The position numbers and the translations under genes are program-made. A model generated the notes under the pieces. The model was not told the origin of the DNA and did not search any database. It saw only the letters and a list, made by a program, of their open reading frames with translations. A DNA stretch of 37,779 nt from Treponema sp. (lineage in GTDB: Bacteria; Spirochaetota; Spirochaetia; Treponematales; Treponemataceae), in the NCBI GenBank assembly GCA_024402665.1, contig JAKSTI010000019.1, positions 1 to 37,779 on the forward strand, in the 5' to 3' direction. Of the stretch, positions 13,869-22,814 are shown one piece after another (the first letter of the stretch is position 1; every line of letters begins with the position of its first letter).

Positions 13869-15029
13869 TTAGATTTTTTCTACAAGGAACAAATATTCCT
13901 TTACATAAATATCTCTGTTCACAAGGTTTCTGGAACCACGGAAAGTATTATACTGAGATTCCAGAACCTGAACCTTTCCGCAATTAGAAAGCAATTCTTC
14001 CATATCTTCTTTAGAAATAAAACCTTCCGAATTAAAAGAAATCAAAACAAATCTTGCTTTTACAGACTGAACTAAATCCAGCATTGCATCGTAAACCTGG
14101 CGCTTTTTGTTATACGCAGAACGATTCCAGTCTTTTGGAATACCAGAAACCCGGCTGATTTTTTCACAATCAGGACGCTGGTATTTTGCAATAAGGTTAA
14201 GCATAAAATAGTTAGAGCCGTAAGGATGCTGATTATATGGCGGATCAAAATATGCTAAGTCAAAAGTGCCCACAGAAGGATTTTTTACAAGTTCATTGGC
14301 ATTTTCATTATAAACCCGGGATTTACAACCAGTATTTAAAAACACCGGAAATGGAAGTTCAATTTTTCCCATGATTCTTGAAAGGGCATTTTTTCCGTTA
14401 CCGCCAAACTGTCCTGTTCCAGTTTTGGAATTCTTGTAGAAGCCTTTGAAAATTCCCGCTGTATTTGCATGAATAGAAGCCTGTGAAAGTAATGGTGCAA
14501 TAAAATAATGCTGGTACTTTTCTGGAATTTCAGTTGAAATCAGCTGACGGCAAACATCAATATAATTTGCATTGTATGGTGTATAAAAACATCTGTCTGA
14601 TTTTGTAATATTTTCCAGATCAGAAGGAGCGTAAAGTTCAGAAATAAAACCGGGATGAACATATGTCCCTTTTTCACGCTGCAGTTCCAGTTCCTTCATT
14701 CGGCAGTCAATTTTTTCAATCAGCTTTTTGTACAAAACCTTTAATTCTGCAAGTTCATCATCAGAAACTTCAGACAGATAGCATTTATTTATAATAACCG
14801 AATATTCTTCAAGATCGTTAGCCGCAATTTCGCTGGAATACTGTTTTAAATATCTGGAAACAATTCCGCTGCCGGCAAAAATATCAAGACAGGAAAGCTT
14901 TTCTTTTTTAAGCTTATTCTGGACAAGCTGAACCCCTTCCCCAATAAAATCAAGAAGAGCACGCTTATTTCCAATATAAGTGATTAACTGAGACTGTAAA
15001 AATTCTTCGCTTTCCATTAAGTTCACCAT
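13869..15029 (-). CDS. orphan D12-class adenine-specific DNA methyltransferase
   Basis: The 386-residue enzyme has the order of a class-alpha (D12) N6-adenine methyltransferase. An N-terminal YIGNKRALLDFI SAM-contact motif comes first, then motif I LDIFAGSGIVSRYL (about residue 47), and catalytic motif IV DPPYNQHPYG (about residue 260). It transfers methyl groups from S-adenosylmethionine to adenine at an unknown site. No restriction endonuclease gene is adjacent; ychF and the PurH-like gene flank it. It may be a solitary epigenetic or housekeeping methylase. Met1 or Met5 could be the start; Met5 has a GGTGA ribosome-like sequence. Confidence 0.88.
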   Translation of the reverse strand: MVNLMESEEFLQSQLITYIGNKRALLDFIGEGVQLVQNKLKKEKLSCLDIFAGSGIVSRYLKQYSSEIAANDLEEYSVIINKCYLSEVSDDELAELKVLYKKLIEKIDCRMKELELQREKGTYVHPGFISELYAPSDLENITKSDRCFYTPYNANYIDVCRQLISTEIPEKYQHYFIAPLLSQASIHANTAGIFKGFYKNSKTGTGQFGGNGKNALSRIMGKIELPFPVFLNTGCKSRVYNENANELVKNPSVGTFDLAYFDPPYNQHPYGSNYFMLNLIAKYQRPDCEKISRVSGIPKDWNRSAYNKKRQVYDAMLDLVQSVKARFVLISFNSEGFISKEDMEELLSNCGKVQVLESQYNTFRGSRNLVNRDIYVKEYLFLVEKI

Positions 15030-15054
15030 TCTATTTTATCAAAATTATTGTGCA

Positions 15055-15089
15055 TTGTGAATTGTTTCTTTTTTTGCTAAACTATTGGC
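15055..15089 (+). promoter_or_regulatory. promoter of the PurH-like gene
   Basis: TTGTGA (15055-15060), a 17-base spacer and TAAACT (15078-15083) are followed by 6 bases and the ATG at 15090. No Shine-Dalgarno is present, so a leaderless message is predicted. Confidence 0.6.
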
Positions 15090-16697
15090 ATGGTAAAGAA
15101 CGCATTAATCCATGTTGAACGAAACGAAAATATTCTTGAATTTGCTAAATTTCTGGTTGATACTGGCTGGACAATTTTAACTGCAAATAAAACAGAGGAA
15201 CTTTTTAAACGCGAACAGATTCCTTTTACCCACGAGCCTTCATTAACAGAAAGCACTCTCCATATTGGAGACCCTTCTTATTTAATTAAGACTCTTCTTT
15301 CTACAAAATACATTGATGAAGAAAAAGCTCTTGAAGCACCTTTCCCAACAGCAACTGGAATCAACATTGTCTGCGTAAATCTTATGCCTTGCATGAAAGA
15401 CACACTTACACAGCAGCAGGTTCCAGAATACACAAAACAGTTTAATTTCTACATTTCAACTTTGCTCAGAAACTCCTTTGTAAACTACGAAAATATTCTT
15501 ATTCTTACAGACCCTGCAGATTACAAAGAAGCAATGATTCAGCTTAGAACAAACAATATTACAAAAGAATTCAGAGTATATCTTGCTGCAAAAGCCTTAA
15601 ACCTGATATCTGCTTTTGACAGTGGAATTGCAAACACACTGCTTCAGAATTCGGAATTCACAACTGATTTTACAAACTATCTGGCTTTCCCTCTTGTAAA
15701 ACAGAAAACTTTAGATGGCGGTTCAAATAAACATCAGCAGTCATGTCTTTACGGTTATCCTTCAGATTCTGGTGCAGTAAGCGGAATCAGAAAATTACAT
15801 GAAAAAATTGACTATAACACAATTGCAGATGTCTCACTTGCCTGGGAAACAATCAGCAGCATATATAAAAACTTAAAAAACCAGTTCTCTGTTCAAAGTA
15901 CAAACTGCGACGGATATAATTTTGCTACACAGTTTACACCTTTGATGGGAATTGTTTTCTGTATTGCAGTAAAATACAAATCTATTTTGGGTGCCGCTCT
16001 TTCTTCAAACGTTTCTGAATCTTTCCAGAAAACTTATTGTTTTAATTCAGAATTGATTGATGATGTAGTGATTGGCTGTAGTTCCGTAATTGATGGTCAG
16101 GCTGCAGAAAAAATGGCAGATAAAAAAATAGTCGCAATTGTAGCACCTGATTTTACAGAAGAAGCAAAGCAGATTTTTGAAAAAACAAATATCAAACTTA
16201 TTACAACTGCAAAAATCAACTGCTCTCCTTATAGTATTGATATTCTTAACGGCGGTCTTCTTTTCCAGACAAAAGATGCTACTCTTTTTGACCACTGGAA
16301 CGTTGTTACAAAAAACAGACCTGCTCAGAATATTATTGATGAAATGGCATTTGGTATTTTACTTGCAATGGGTGCCAGAACTTATTCCGCATTGCTTTTG
16401 AAGAACAATCAGCTGGTGGGAATTTCTCAGTGTTCAAAATCTGCAGTTCATGCTGTTAGGAATGTTACAATTGAAGCACAGGATTTAAATCCAGATCCAC
16501 AGGACGGCGTTCTTGCAGAGCTGCTTGTTTGTGATACAGCGGTTCCACTTTGCCAGTCAATAAAAGAATTAATTGATAAAGGCGTAAAAGCAATCATTCA
16601 GACTGGAGGAACTTCTTCCGATGATGAATTTATAAACTATTGTAATGAACATGATGTAACTATGGTATTTACAGAAATGTCTCACATTACACTTTAA
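15090..16697 (+). CDS. PurH-like protein with degenerate active sites
   Basis: The 535-residue protein follows bifunctional PurH end to end. An MGS-like N domain (EFAKFLVDTGWTILTANKTEELF, then INIVCVNLMPC in place of the usual VVNLYPF) precedes an AICAR-transformylase-like domain. The latter shows SNKHQQSCLYG for YGENPHQ, HWNVVTKNRPA, SKSAVHAVR, and a C-terminal AIIQTGGTSSDDE and MVFTEMSH. The motifs that carry catalysis are not recognisable: the cyclohydrolase KTLHPKIHGG is lost, and the transformylase KHTNPCG is replaced near residues 275-285 (FATQFTPLMG). It is either a diverged enzyme or a pseudoenzyme. It sits 29 bases before mraY. Confidence 0.75.
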   Translation: MVKNALIHVERNENILEFAKFLVDTGWTILTANKTEELFKREQIPFTHEPSLTESTLHIGDPSYLIKTLLSTKYIDEEKALEAPFPTATGINIVCVNLMPCMKDTLTQQQVPEYTKQFNFYISTLLRNSFVNYENILILTDPADYKEAMIQLRTNNITKEFRVYLAAKALNLISAFDSGIANTLLQNSEFTTDFTNYLAFPLVKQKTLDGGSNKHQQSCLYGYPSDSGAVSGIRKLHEKIDYNTIADVSLAWETISSIYKNLKNQFSVQSTNCDGYNFATQFTPLMGIVFCIAVKYKSILGAALSSNVSESFQKTYCFNSELIDDVVIGCSSVIDGQAAEKMADKKIVAIVAPDFTEEAKQIFEKTNIKLITTAKINCSPYSIDILNGGLLFQTKDATLFDHWNVVTKNRPAQNIIDEMAFGILLAMGARTYSALLLKNNQLVGISQCSKSAVHAVRNVTIEAQDLNPDPQDGVLAELLVCDTAVPLCQSIKELIDKGVKAIIQTGGTSSDDEFINYCNEHDVTMVFTEMSHITL

Positions 16698-16726
16698 AAT
16701 TAATATACAGGTTTTAGGAGTACCTT

Positions 16727-17803
16727 ATGTTATATTATTTAGGACAGATTTTACAAAACTATTGGGGTCCTGCAAGACTTTTATCTTCATATGCTGTGCT
16801 TATTACAATTGCACTTTATGCAGGATACTTTCTTGCTTATAAATTGATTCCAAAGTTTTATGATCGCCTTCCACAGGATAGAGGAAGAGAATTCACTATT
16901 AAAGAAAACGCAGAAGCAGCAAAAGGAAAACCAACTGGTTCTGGAATTGTCTTCATTTCAATTTTCGTTTTCATTTGTTTCCTTATTGTTCCAATGACAT
17001 GGACACGTGCAGCCATTATTTTATTAACATGGTGTACTATGATTACAGGCTTCCTTGATGACAGAAGTGTTACAAGCTGGGGCGAATACTTAAAAGGTGC
17101 CCTGGACTTAATCATCAGTGTGGGAACATCTCTTATTCTTTATTATGGATTAAAATCTCTTTCTCCAGACGGACTTGTAAGATTCTGGCTTCCATTTGTT
17201 TCTAATCAGATTGTTGTAAATCCTATTGTTTACGTTATCATCTGTTCAATTATGCTGTGGGTTTCAATCAACACAACAAACTGTACTGATGGTGTAGACG
17301 GCCTTTCATCTTCATTAGTTTTGCTTGCCTTGATTACACTTGGAATTATTTTCTATTTCATCCTTGGTCACGTAGAAATTGCAGATTACCTTCTTGTTCC
17401 TCATTTTGCAGCAGGAGCAAACTGGGCTATGATGATTTTCACAATGGCTGGTGTTGTAATGGGATACCTTTGGTTGAACGCATTCCCAAGTCACTGTTTA
17501 ATGGGCGATGCAGGCAGCCGTGCTTTAGGATTCTTCATTGGTGTTTGTGTAATGATTTCAGGAAACCCATTCCTCTTCCTTGCAACATCATCAATTATTT
17601 TTGTAAACGGCGGTATGGGTCTTATTAAAGTATTCCTTCTCCGCTTCTTCAAAATCAAAGTTTTTGAAAACATCCGTTTCCCACTTCATGATCATATGCG
17701 CAAAAACCGCGGCTGGTCACCAACACAGGTTCTTGTAAAATTTGTAATCCTTCAGGTTTTAATTACTACAGTTCTGATTGGAATTTTCTTCAAAATAAGA
17801 TAA
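16727..17803 (+). CDS. mraY: phospho-N-acetylmuramoyl-pentapeptide transferase
   Basis: A 358-residue integral membrane protein with about ten hydrophobic segments and the MraY signature blocks: GKPTGSG (loop 1), GFLDD, NTTNCTDGVDGL, NAFPSHCLMGDAGSRALG and the late RFPLHDHM, which corresponds to the HHH motif. It transfers phospho-MurNAc-pentapeptide from UDP to undecaprenyl phosphate, making lipid I for peptidoglycan at the inner membrane. Several motif positions differ from textbook MraY (LDDRS, and HDH rather than HHH). The Shine-Dalgarno AGGAG is good. It is not in a usual dcw cluster. Confidence 0.9.
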   Translation: MLYYLGQILQNYWGPARLLSSYAVLITIALYAGYFLAYKLIPKFYDRLPQDRGREFTIKENAEAAKGKPTGSGIVFISIFVFICFLIVPMTWTRAAIILLTWCTMITGFLDDRSVTSWGEYLKGALDLIISVGTSLILYYGLKSLSPDGLVRFWLPFVSNQIVVNPIVYVIICSIMLWVSINTTNCTDGVDGLSSSLVLLALITLGIIFYFILGHVEIADYLLVPHFAAGANWAMMIFTMAGVVMGYLWLNAFPSHCLMGDAGSRALGFFIGVCVMISGNPFLFLATSSIIFVNGGMGLIKVFLLRFFKIKVFENIRFPLHDHMRKNRGWSPTQVLVKFVILQVLITTVLIGIFFKIR

Positions 17804-17844
17804 TCCAGTATTAAAAAAAATAATCACATAATAAGGAGACGAAA

Positions 17845-18060
17845 ATGGCAGAAGAAGTAACAGAAATTACAACTACTACAGATTCAAATGGAAAAACAAC
17901 TACTACAAAAAGAGTTGAAAAATCGGTAAAAGCCGGTATTTCCTTTGGTTCAGCATTGGCCATGGTTATAAGTTATACAGCTTACAAGTCAATTGGATGG
18001 GCAATTATTCATGGTCTGTTAAGTTGGGTTTATGTAATTTATTATATTCTAAAATACTAA
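17845..18060 (+). CDS. small membrane protein of unknown function
   Basis: A 71-residue protein with a Thr-rich, charged N terminus (TEITTTTDSNGKTTTTKR). It then has two short hydrophobic segments (about residues 30-48 and 50-68). A strong Shine-Dalgarno (AAGGAG) lies before the ATG, and a terminator follows immediately, so it is very likely a real gene read from the mraY side. I do not recognise the family. Confidence 0.65.
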   Translation: MAEEVTEITTTTDSNGKTTTTKRVEKSVKAGISFGSALAMVISYTAYKSIGWAIIHGLLSWVYVIYYILKY

Positions 18061-18092
18061 CTGACCGAATTTATTCAGTTGATGTATAGAAG

Positions 18093-18126
18093 AAAAATCC
18101 CTGTTTTAATTGCAGGGATTTTTTTT
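18093..18126. terminator. bidirectional terminator
   Basis: An 11-bp stem, AAAAATCCCTG (18093-18103)/CAGGGATTTTT (18113-18123), with a 9-base loop and a T-run on each strand. It ends the mraY/small-protein transcript and also overlaps the stop codon of the converging SH3-protein gene. Confidence 0.85.
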
Positions 18127-18997
18127 AGAAAATTGGTTTAAAACTTTCAGGATTTTTCTTATATTTTTCGTACAATTCTTCAAATTTCTGGTAACTAAGT
18201 TTTATGATATTATTGCTTTTGCCAATTGCATAAGCTCCACCATTTGTAATTTTTTGTGGTTCTTCCGAAGACCAGTAAGTACTTGTAAAGGCCAAAATAT
18301 ATTCTGTGTTTCCTTCTTTGTAATAGTAACAGTCGGCCGAAACCTCATTATGCTCAGTCGATTGGGTTGTGACATATGTTACTTTTTTAGTTTTTAAATC
18401 AATGTAGTAACAATGTACAGAACACCATGGAAAACTCTTTCCGTCTGGAATTGAATAAAATCCAACTAAAAGCCCATTATCAGTAACAACAAGTCTTCTT
18501 TTATAAACCATTGTACCTAAAGAAGTAGAGTCGTTTTCATCAAGAGCCCTAAGGAAAATTTCTTCGTCCTTATATTTTAAATAAACTGTGTATTTTAAAG
18601 GTAAAGAATAATCAAATTTATGAACAATAGTCCAGTCTTCTGTTCTATACACTTCATCTGCAACAACTCGTTTAACATAACCACCAAAAACCCAGCCTTG
18701 TGTTCCTGCTGGCAACAGTTTTCCATCTCTATCTTCAGCACCTTCTTTTGTAGAAACTTTAAGCCACCATGATTTTATACCGTCAATTTCATCAGTTATA
18801 TATTCCCAGGTTTCAGAATTCTGATTAAATTGTTCTATTGATACTTTAGAACCAGCTTTAATTGTACAAATAACCTTTCCCTGCAAATTCGGTTCACTTC
18901 TCATACGAAGATTTTCTGTTACATAAGTTTCAGAGTCGTAGCCAAATAAACTTACTGAAACAAAAAAACTCAGGAAAAATAAAAACAATTTTTTCAT
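18125..18997 (-). CDS. secreted protein with bacterial SH3 domain
   Basis: A 290-residue protein with a signal peptide (hydrophobic to about residue 18, FGYDS). An SH3b-like domain covers about residues 24-105: TENLRMRSEPNLQGKVICTI is the classic SH3b opening, and GTQGWVFGGYVKRV closes it. The remainder is beta-rich and unrecognised. SH3b domains usually bind peptidoglycan or peptides, so a periplasmic place is likely. It starts 3 bases after the M20 peptidase stop, with its Shine-Dalgarno (GAGGT) inside that gene's end, so the two are co-transcribed. Confidence 0.8.
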   Translation of the reverse strand: MKKLFLFFLSFFVSVSLFGYDSETYVTENLRMRSEPNLQGKVICTIKAGSKVSIEQFNQNSETWEYITDEIDGIKSWWLKVSTKEGAEDRDGKLLPAGTQGWVFGGYVKRVVADEVYRTEDWTIVHKFDYSLPLKYTVYLKYKDEEIFLRALDENDSTSLGTMVYKRRLVVTDNGLLVGFYSIPDGKSFPWCSVHCYYIDLKTKKVTYVTTQSTEHNEVSADCYYYKEGNTEYILAFTSTYWSSEEPQKITNGGAYAIGKSNNIIKLSYQKFEELYEKYKKNPESFKPIF

Positions 18998-19000
18998 AAA

Positions 19001-20227
19001 CTACCTCAAAAAAACTTCAACTAAAGTCTGTGCATCTTTAATAATATTTTCCACTTTGCAATATTCATTTGGCTGGTGTGCCTGATCATCAAGGGTACTC
19101 CAGACAACTGCATCAATTCCTTCACGACGAAGTTCTGCACCAACAGTACCGCCGCCAATTCCAATAAATCTTGGGTCGATTCCGTGAACTGCTTTTATTG
19201 CATCAGCAAGTTTCTTTGCCACAGGAGCATCTTTACTTGTAGCAGGACTTTCTGATTTTTGCGGACAAGTATATTCAATTTTTACACCATGAATTTTTTC
19301 TACTTCCCTGCACTGTTCATCTACTTTTTCAATTACATCTGAAAGTTTGTAGCATGGAAGAATTCTGCAGTCCATACAGAAAGTATCTTCTCCAGGAATA
19401 ATGTTTATGCTGTCTACATTCTTTGCTCTTTTTGTTGGCTGGAAAGTTGAATAGTCTGGTTCAAAAAGAGAATCTTTTTTATTGAAGATTTTTTCCAGAT
19501 TATGAAGACGCAGTGTTAAATCAGCAGCAGCAAGACAGGCATTTGCACCACTATCAGGGCGACTTCCGTGAGTCTGCTTGCCCATCACATGAACCTGAAG
19601 CCACAGAAGATTTTTTTCTGCAATTTCAATTGTAGAGCCATGAGGATCTCCTCCATCAGGAATCAATACTAAATCTGATTTTCTAAAAAGCTTTGTATTG
19701 TTAATAAGCCAGATAATTCCGTAGTTACTTCCGTTTTCTTCATCAGCAGCAAAAAGAAGTTTTACTGTATGAGCAGGTTTAATACCATTTTTTAGTAAAT
19801 ACAAAGCTGCAAAAACAGAAGAAACAAGGCCCTGCTGATTATCTTCTACACCACGACCATAAAGTACGCCGTCTTTTTCTACACATTCAAAAGGATTTGT
19901 ATTCCACAGAGTAATATCTCCAGTTGGAACTACATCCAGATGTGCCATTACCCAAACACGGCCATTATCCTGGTCTTCTGGAATAGAGCCGGGAATTGTT
20001 ACAACTAAACTAGGTCTTACTCCGGCAGAAACTCTTGAATCAGGTGCTTCAAAACGCTGAACATTTTCAAAACCATTTTCTTTAAGCCATTTTTCAAGAG
20101 CCGCACATTTTAATGCTTCACCATCCCCGCCACCTTCAGGAGCAATAGCCGGAATAGAAGTAAGTAATTTTTCCAGTTCAACCATTCCAGCCTTATTTTT
20201 GTTCATAAAATCTGCAACATCATTCAT
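19001..20227 (-). CDS. M20-family metallopeptidase (dipeptidase-like)
   Basis: A 408-residue M20 hydrolase. The zinc-ligand motif MAHLDVVP is near residue 94 and GRGVEDNQQG near 128. The catalytic and ligand glutamates are in ADEENGS (about 164), and TLDDQAHQPNEY near the C terminus supplies the last His. The dimerisation domain (about 185-295) is present, with KQTHGSRPDSGANA. Such enzymes cleave di- or small peptides in the cytosol with two zinc ions. The Shine-Dalgarno AGGAG is good. It lies 56 bases after galE on the same strand. Confidence 0.9.
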   Translation of the reverse strand: MNDVADFMNKNKAGMVELEKLLTSIPAIAPEGGGDGEALKCAALEKWLKENGFENVQRFEAPDSRVSAGVRPSLVVTIPGSIPEDQDNGRVWVMAHLDVVPTGDITLWNTNPFECVEKDGVLYGRGVEDNQQGLVSSVFAALYLLKNGIKPAHTVKLLFAADEENGSNYGIIWLINNTKLFRKSDLVLIPDGGDPHGSTIEIAEKNLLWLQVHVMGKQTHGSRPDSGANACLAAADLTLRLHNLEKIFNKKDSLFEPDYSTFQPTKRAKNVDSINIIPGEDTFCMDCRILPCYKLSDVIEKVDEQCREVEKIHGVKIEYTCPQKSESPATSKDAPVAKKLADAIKAVHGIDPRFIGIGGGTVGAELRREGIDAVVWSTLDDQAHQPNEYCKVENIIKDAQTLVEVFLR

Positions 20228-20283
20228 ACAAAAAAACTCCTGTTTATAATGTGATTTTTGGGGATGATTCTATCAATAAAAGT

Positions 20284-21243
20284 CTATTTATAAACTTCCC
20301 ATGTAGTTTTTACCAGAGTATCTACATCTGAATATTTTGGTTCCCAGCCAAGCAACTCTTTTGCAAGTTTAGAAGTTGTATAAAGACTTGCAGGGTCTCC
20401 TGGACGACGTGGTTCTTCACCAGCAGGAATTGGTTTTCCAGTAATTTTTCTTGCAGCTTCAATAATTTCTTTTACTGTTGTACCTTTTTCTGTTCCAAGG
20501 TTTAATTTTAAACTCTTATCGTTTTTAGCAATGTAATCCAAAGCCATAACATGAGCACGAGCCAAATCTGTTACATGAACATAATCGCGGATACAAGTTC
20601 CATCGCGAGTATCATAATCAGTACCAAAAATTTTAAGTTCACGCTGACCAAGTGCTGCTTCCATTACACGTGGAAGAAGATTTTCAGGTTTCTGTTCAAG
20701 ACCACGGATTTCTCCTTCTGGATCATAACCGGCAGCATTAAAATAACGGAGGGCTGCAAATCTAAGGCCTTTAAGCTGATCATACCATGTCATATAGCGT
20801 TCAATTTCAAGTTTTGTAAAACCATAATAGTTGATTGGATTCTGTGGATGATTTTCATCCATTGGCAAATACTGAGGTTCGCCAAAAGTTGCAGCAGATG
20901 AAGAGAAAATCATTTTTTTACAATTGTACTTCATTGCTGAATTCATAATGTTTAATGTACCTGTAATATTATTTACAGAATATTTTTCTGGTTTAATCAT
21001 AGATTCACCGGCAGCTTTAAAAGCAGCAAGATGAACAAATGCATCAAAGCCCTGTTCAAAAGCAGCATCCAAATCTGCAGGAATCAAAATATTTCCATAA
21101 ATAAAATCGTTCTGAGGGAATAAATTACAGCGTAATCCACTTGAAAGGTTATCAAATACAGTTACCTTGTGACCTGCTTTCATCATTTCTTTTACAACGT
21201 GGCTTCCAATATATCCTGCGCCACCAATTACTAATACTTTCAT
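20284..21243 (-). CDS. galE: UDP-glucose 4-epimerase
   Basis: A 319-residue extended short-chain dehydrogenase. The NAD-binding GGAGYIGSHVV is at residues 7-17, SSSAATFGEP holds the catalytic Ser/Thr region, the YGFTK motif gives the catalytic Tyr and Lys (about 142-146), and RYFNAAG and RRPGDPA close the substrate site. It interconverts UDP-glucose and UDP-galactose for galactose use and envelope glycans. Shine-Dalgarno AGGAG. It is divergent from the TPR lipoprotein gene at 21353, with TATAAT-like sequences on both strands between them. Confidence 0.95.
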   Translation of the reverse strand: MKVLVIGGAGYIGSHVVKEMMKAGHKVTVFDNLSSGLRCNLFPQNDFIYGNILIPADLDAAFEQGFDAFVHLAAFKAAGESMIKPEKYSVNNITGTLNIMNSAMKYNCKKMIFSSSAATFGEPQYLPMDENHPQNPINYYGFTKLEIERYMTWYDQLKGLRFAALRYFNAAGYDPEGEIRGLEQKPENLLPRVMEAALGQRELKIFGTDYDTRDGTCIRDYVHVTDLARAHVMALDYIAKNDKSLKLNLGTEKGTTVKEIIEAARKITGKPIPAGEEPRRPGDPASLYTTSKLAKELLGWEPKYSDVDTLVKTTWEVYK

Positions 21244-21352
21244 AATATCTCCTATGGATTCTTTCCTATGAATGTAATCTTATTATATCTAATTGTTTTT
21301 ATAAATATAATACAGTAAACTGTAAATCATTACATCATAAGGTATAAAAAAA

Positions 21353-21751
21353 ATGAAAAAAATAAGAACTTTATTAATTTGTTTATTTGCAGCTGTACTT
21401 TCTTTCAGCGCAATTTCCTGCAACACAATCAAAGAAATCCCAGAAGATCTTACATCTGCACAGTTGCTTCGTTTAGGTCAGAATGCATATGCCTCTGGAG
21501 ACTACATCAATTCAGAACGCTATTATTTAGAAACTATTGCCCGCTTTGGAGATGACACAGAAGTTTATATTGAAACACGCTATGAACTTGGCCATCTTTA
21601 TATGAAAACAAAAGATTACAGAAAAGCTTTCATTAACTTCAATGATATTCTTAAGATTTACCAGACTGCACCAATGGGTTCTTTCCCAACTGCATATAAA
21701 AAACTTGCACAGAATCAGATGGACCAGATTCCTGATGAATATAAAAAGTAG
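21353..21751 (+). CDS. TPR-type lipoprotein
   Basis: A 132-residue lipoprotein with lipobox SAISC (Cys23). It has two to three tetratricopeptide-like helical repeats (RLGQNAYASGDYINSERYYLET, then YELGHLYMKTKDYRKAFINFNDIL). Such small TPR lipoproteins usually scaffold envelope assemblies. It is the first gene of a four-gene overlapping operon, and its last 17 bases overlap the start of the LolA/YidD fusion gene. That ties it to lipoprotein or membrane-protein biogenesis by context only. Confidence 0.8.
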   Translation: MKKIRTLLICLFAAVLSFSAISCNTIKEIPEDLTSAQLLRLGQNAYASGDYINSERYYLETIARFGDDTEVYIETRYELGHLYMKTKDYRKAFINFNDILKIYQTAPMGSFPTAYKKLAQNQMDQIPDEYKK

Positions 21752-22778
21752 CCTGATAATATTTCTTTTTTTGATTTGTGGAAGCCTTTGTTTTCCACAG
21801 TCAAAATCAATCAGATCTCTGGACCTTTCTTTTTCAATTCAGTCCCAGTCAGACCAGACAGCTGATGATTACTCAACAGAAGATTCCAGCACTGAAGTAA
21901 AAGGAACTCTCCTTTATAACTACAATCCTCACATTTTTGTTTTTGAAATAACTTCAACTCCACAAACAAAAGTTTTGCTGAACGCAGACGGCGCTTTTTC
22001 TTATGAAAATGATTCCCGAAATTATCTTCCTGATTTTTCATCAATATATGACACAGAAGACACTTTTCTTGATTACTTTGCTGCCGATTACAATCTTCCG
22101 CTAAAGGGATTTGAACCTTATGAAGTTGCCCCGGAAGACGGATTAATCTGCACAATCTGGTACTACACCCGTGTAAATGTTTACCCAATTTCTTATATAA
22201 AAGTTTATACAGATTCATCATCCCGCATTCAGAAAATGAAATTTTACACAACCCAGGATGAACTCACCAGCGAAATTCAATTCAGCGATTATAAATTTGT
22301 TTCTGGTTTTTATTACCCTTCAACAATTCTTTCAATAGAACATCCGTTTGGGCAGACTTTTTCTGCAACAATTACCCTTGATGTAAAACGTCTTAATTTT
22401 GTAATGGAAGAAAATCTTCTTACAATGTACGGGGCAGAAAGCATAGAAATTGATTTACCAGAACAACAGGCTCTTAAAAAGAAAAAAATCTCAACTCCAC
22501 AGACTCCACCTTCTGCTGAATTCAGAACCTCTGCCTCATCAATTTTTGTAAACGGTGCATTCAGATTTTACAAAACATTCATAACTGCTCAGGATAATTC
22601 CAGCTGCGGATACTACCCTTCCTGTTCCCAGTATATGGTAGACGCAATTTCTAAACACGGACTTGCAGGATTTTTTCAGGGAATGGAACGATTACGCCGC
22701 TGTACTTCCAATGAACACAAAACAAATAACTATATAACTTTAGAAAACGGAAAACACTACGATCCTGTAACGGATTAA
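21735..22778 (+). CDS. LolA-like domain fused to YidD
   Basis: I place the start at 21735 (MNIKSSLIIFLFLICGSL), which gives a signal peptide and 347 residues. The frame is open further upstream, but that would overlap the previous gene heavily. Residues about 20-240 resemble the LolA/lipoprotein-carrier beta half-barrel (EVKGTLLYNYNPHIFVFEI, DGAFSYENDS). Residues about 275-330 are a complete YidD domain: FVNGAFRFYKTFI, CGYYPSCSQYMVDAISKHG and the LRRC end. YidD normally is a ~70-85-residue stand-alone protein helping YidC insert membrane proteins. Here it sits behind a signal peptide and a periplasmic domain, an unusual fusion. Confidence 0.75.
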   Translation: MNIKSSLIIFLFLICGSLCFPQSKSIRSLDLSFSIQSQSDQTADDYSTEDSSTEVKGTLLYNYNPHIFVFEITSTPQTKVLLNADGAFSYENDSRNYLPDFSSIYDTEDTFLDYFAADYNLPLKGFEPYEVAPEDGLICTIWYYTRVNVYPISYIKVYTDSSSRIQKMKFYTTQDELTSEIQFSDYKFVSGFYYPSTILSIEHPFGQTFSATITLDVKRLNFVMEENLLTMYGAESIEIDLPEQQALKKKKISTPQTPPSAEFRTSASSIFVNGAFRFYKTFITAQDNSSCGYYPSCSQYMVDAISKHGLAGFFQGMERLRRCTSNEHKTNNYITLENGKHYDPVTD

Positions 22779-22814
22779 CGTAAAGAATAACGTATATATA
22801 AAAAAGGATTTATT

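Noticed and set aside
21642..21734. Longer N terminus for the LolA/YidD protein
   Set aside because: Would overlap the TPR lipoprotein gene by 110 bases and hide a good signal peptide. The start at 21735 has the normal short operon overlap.
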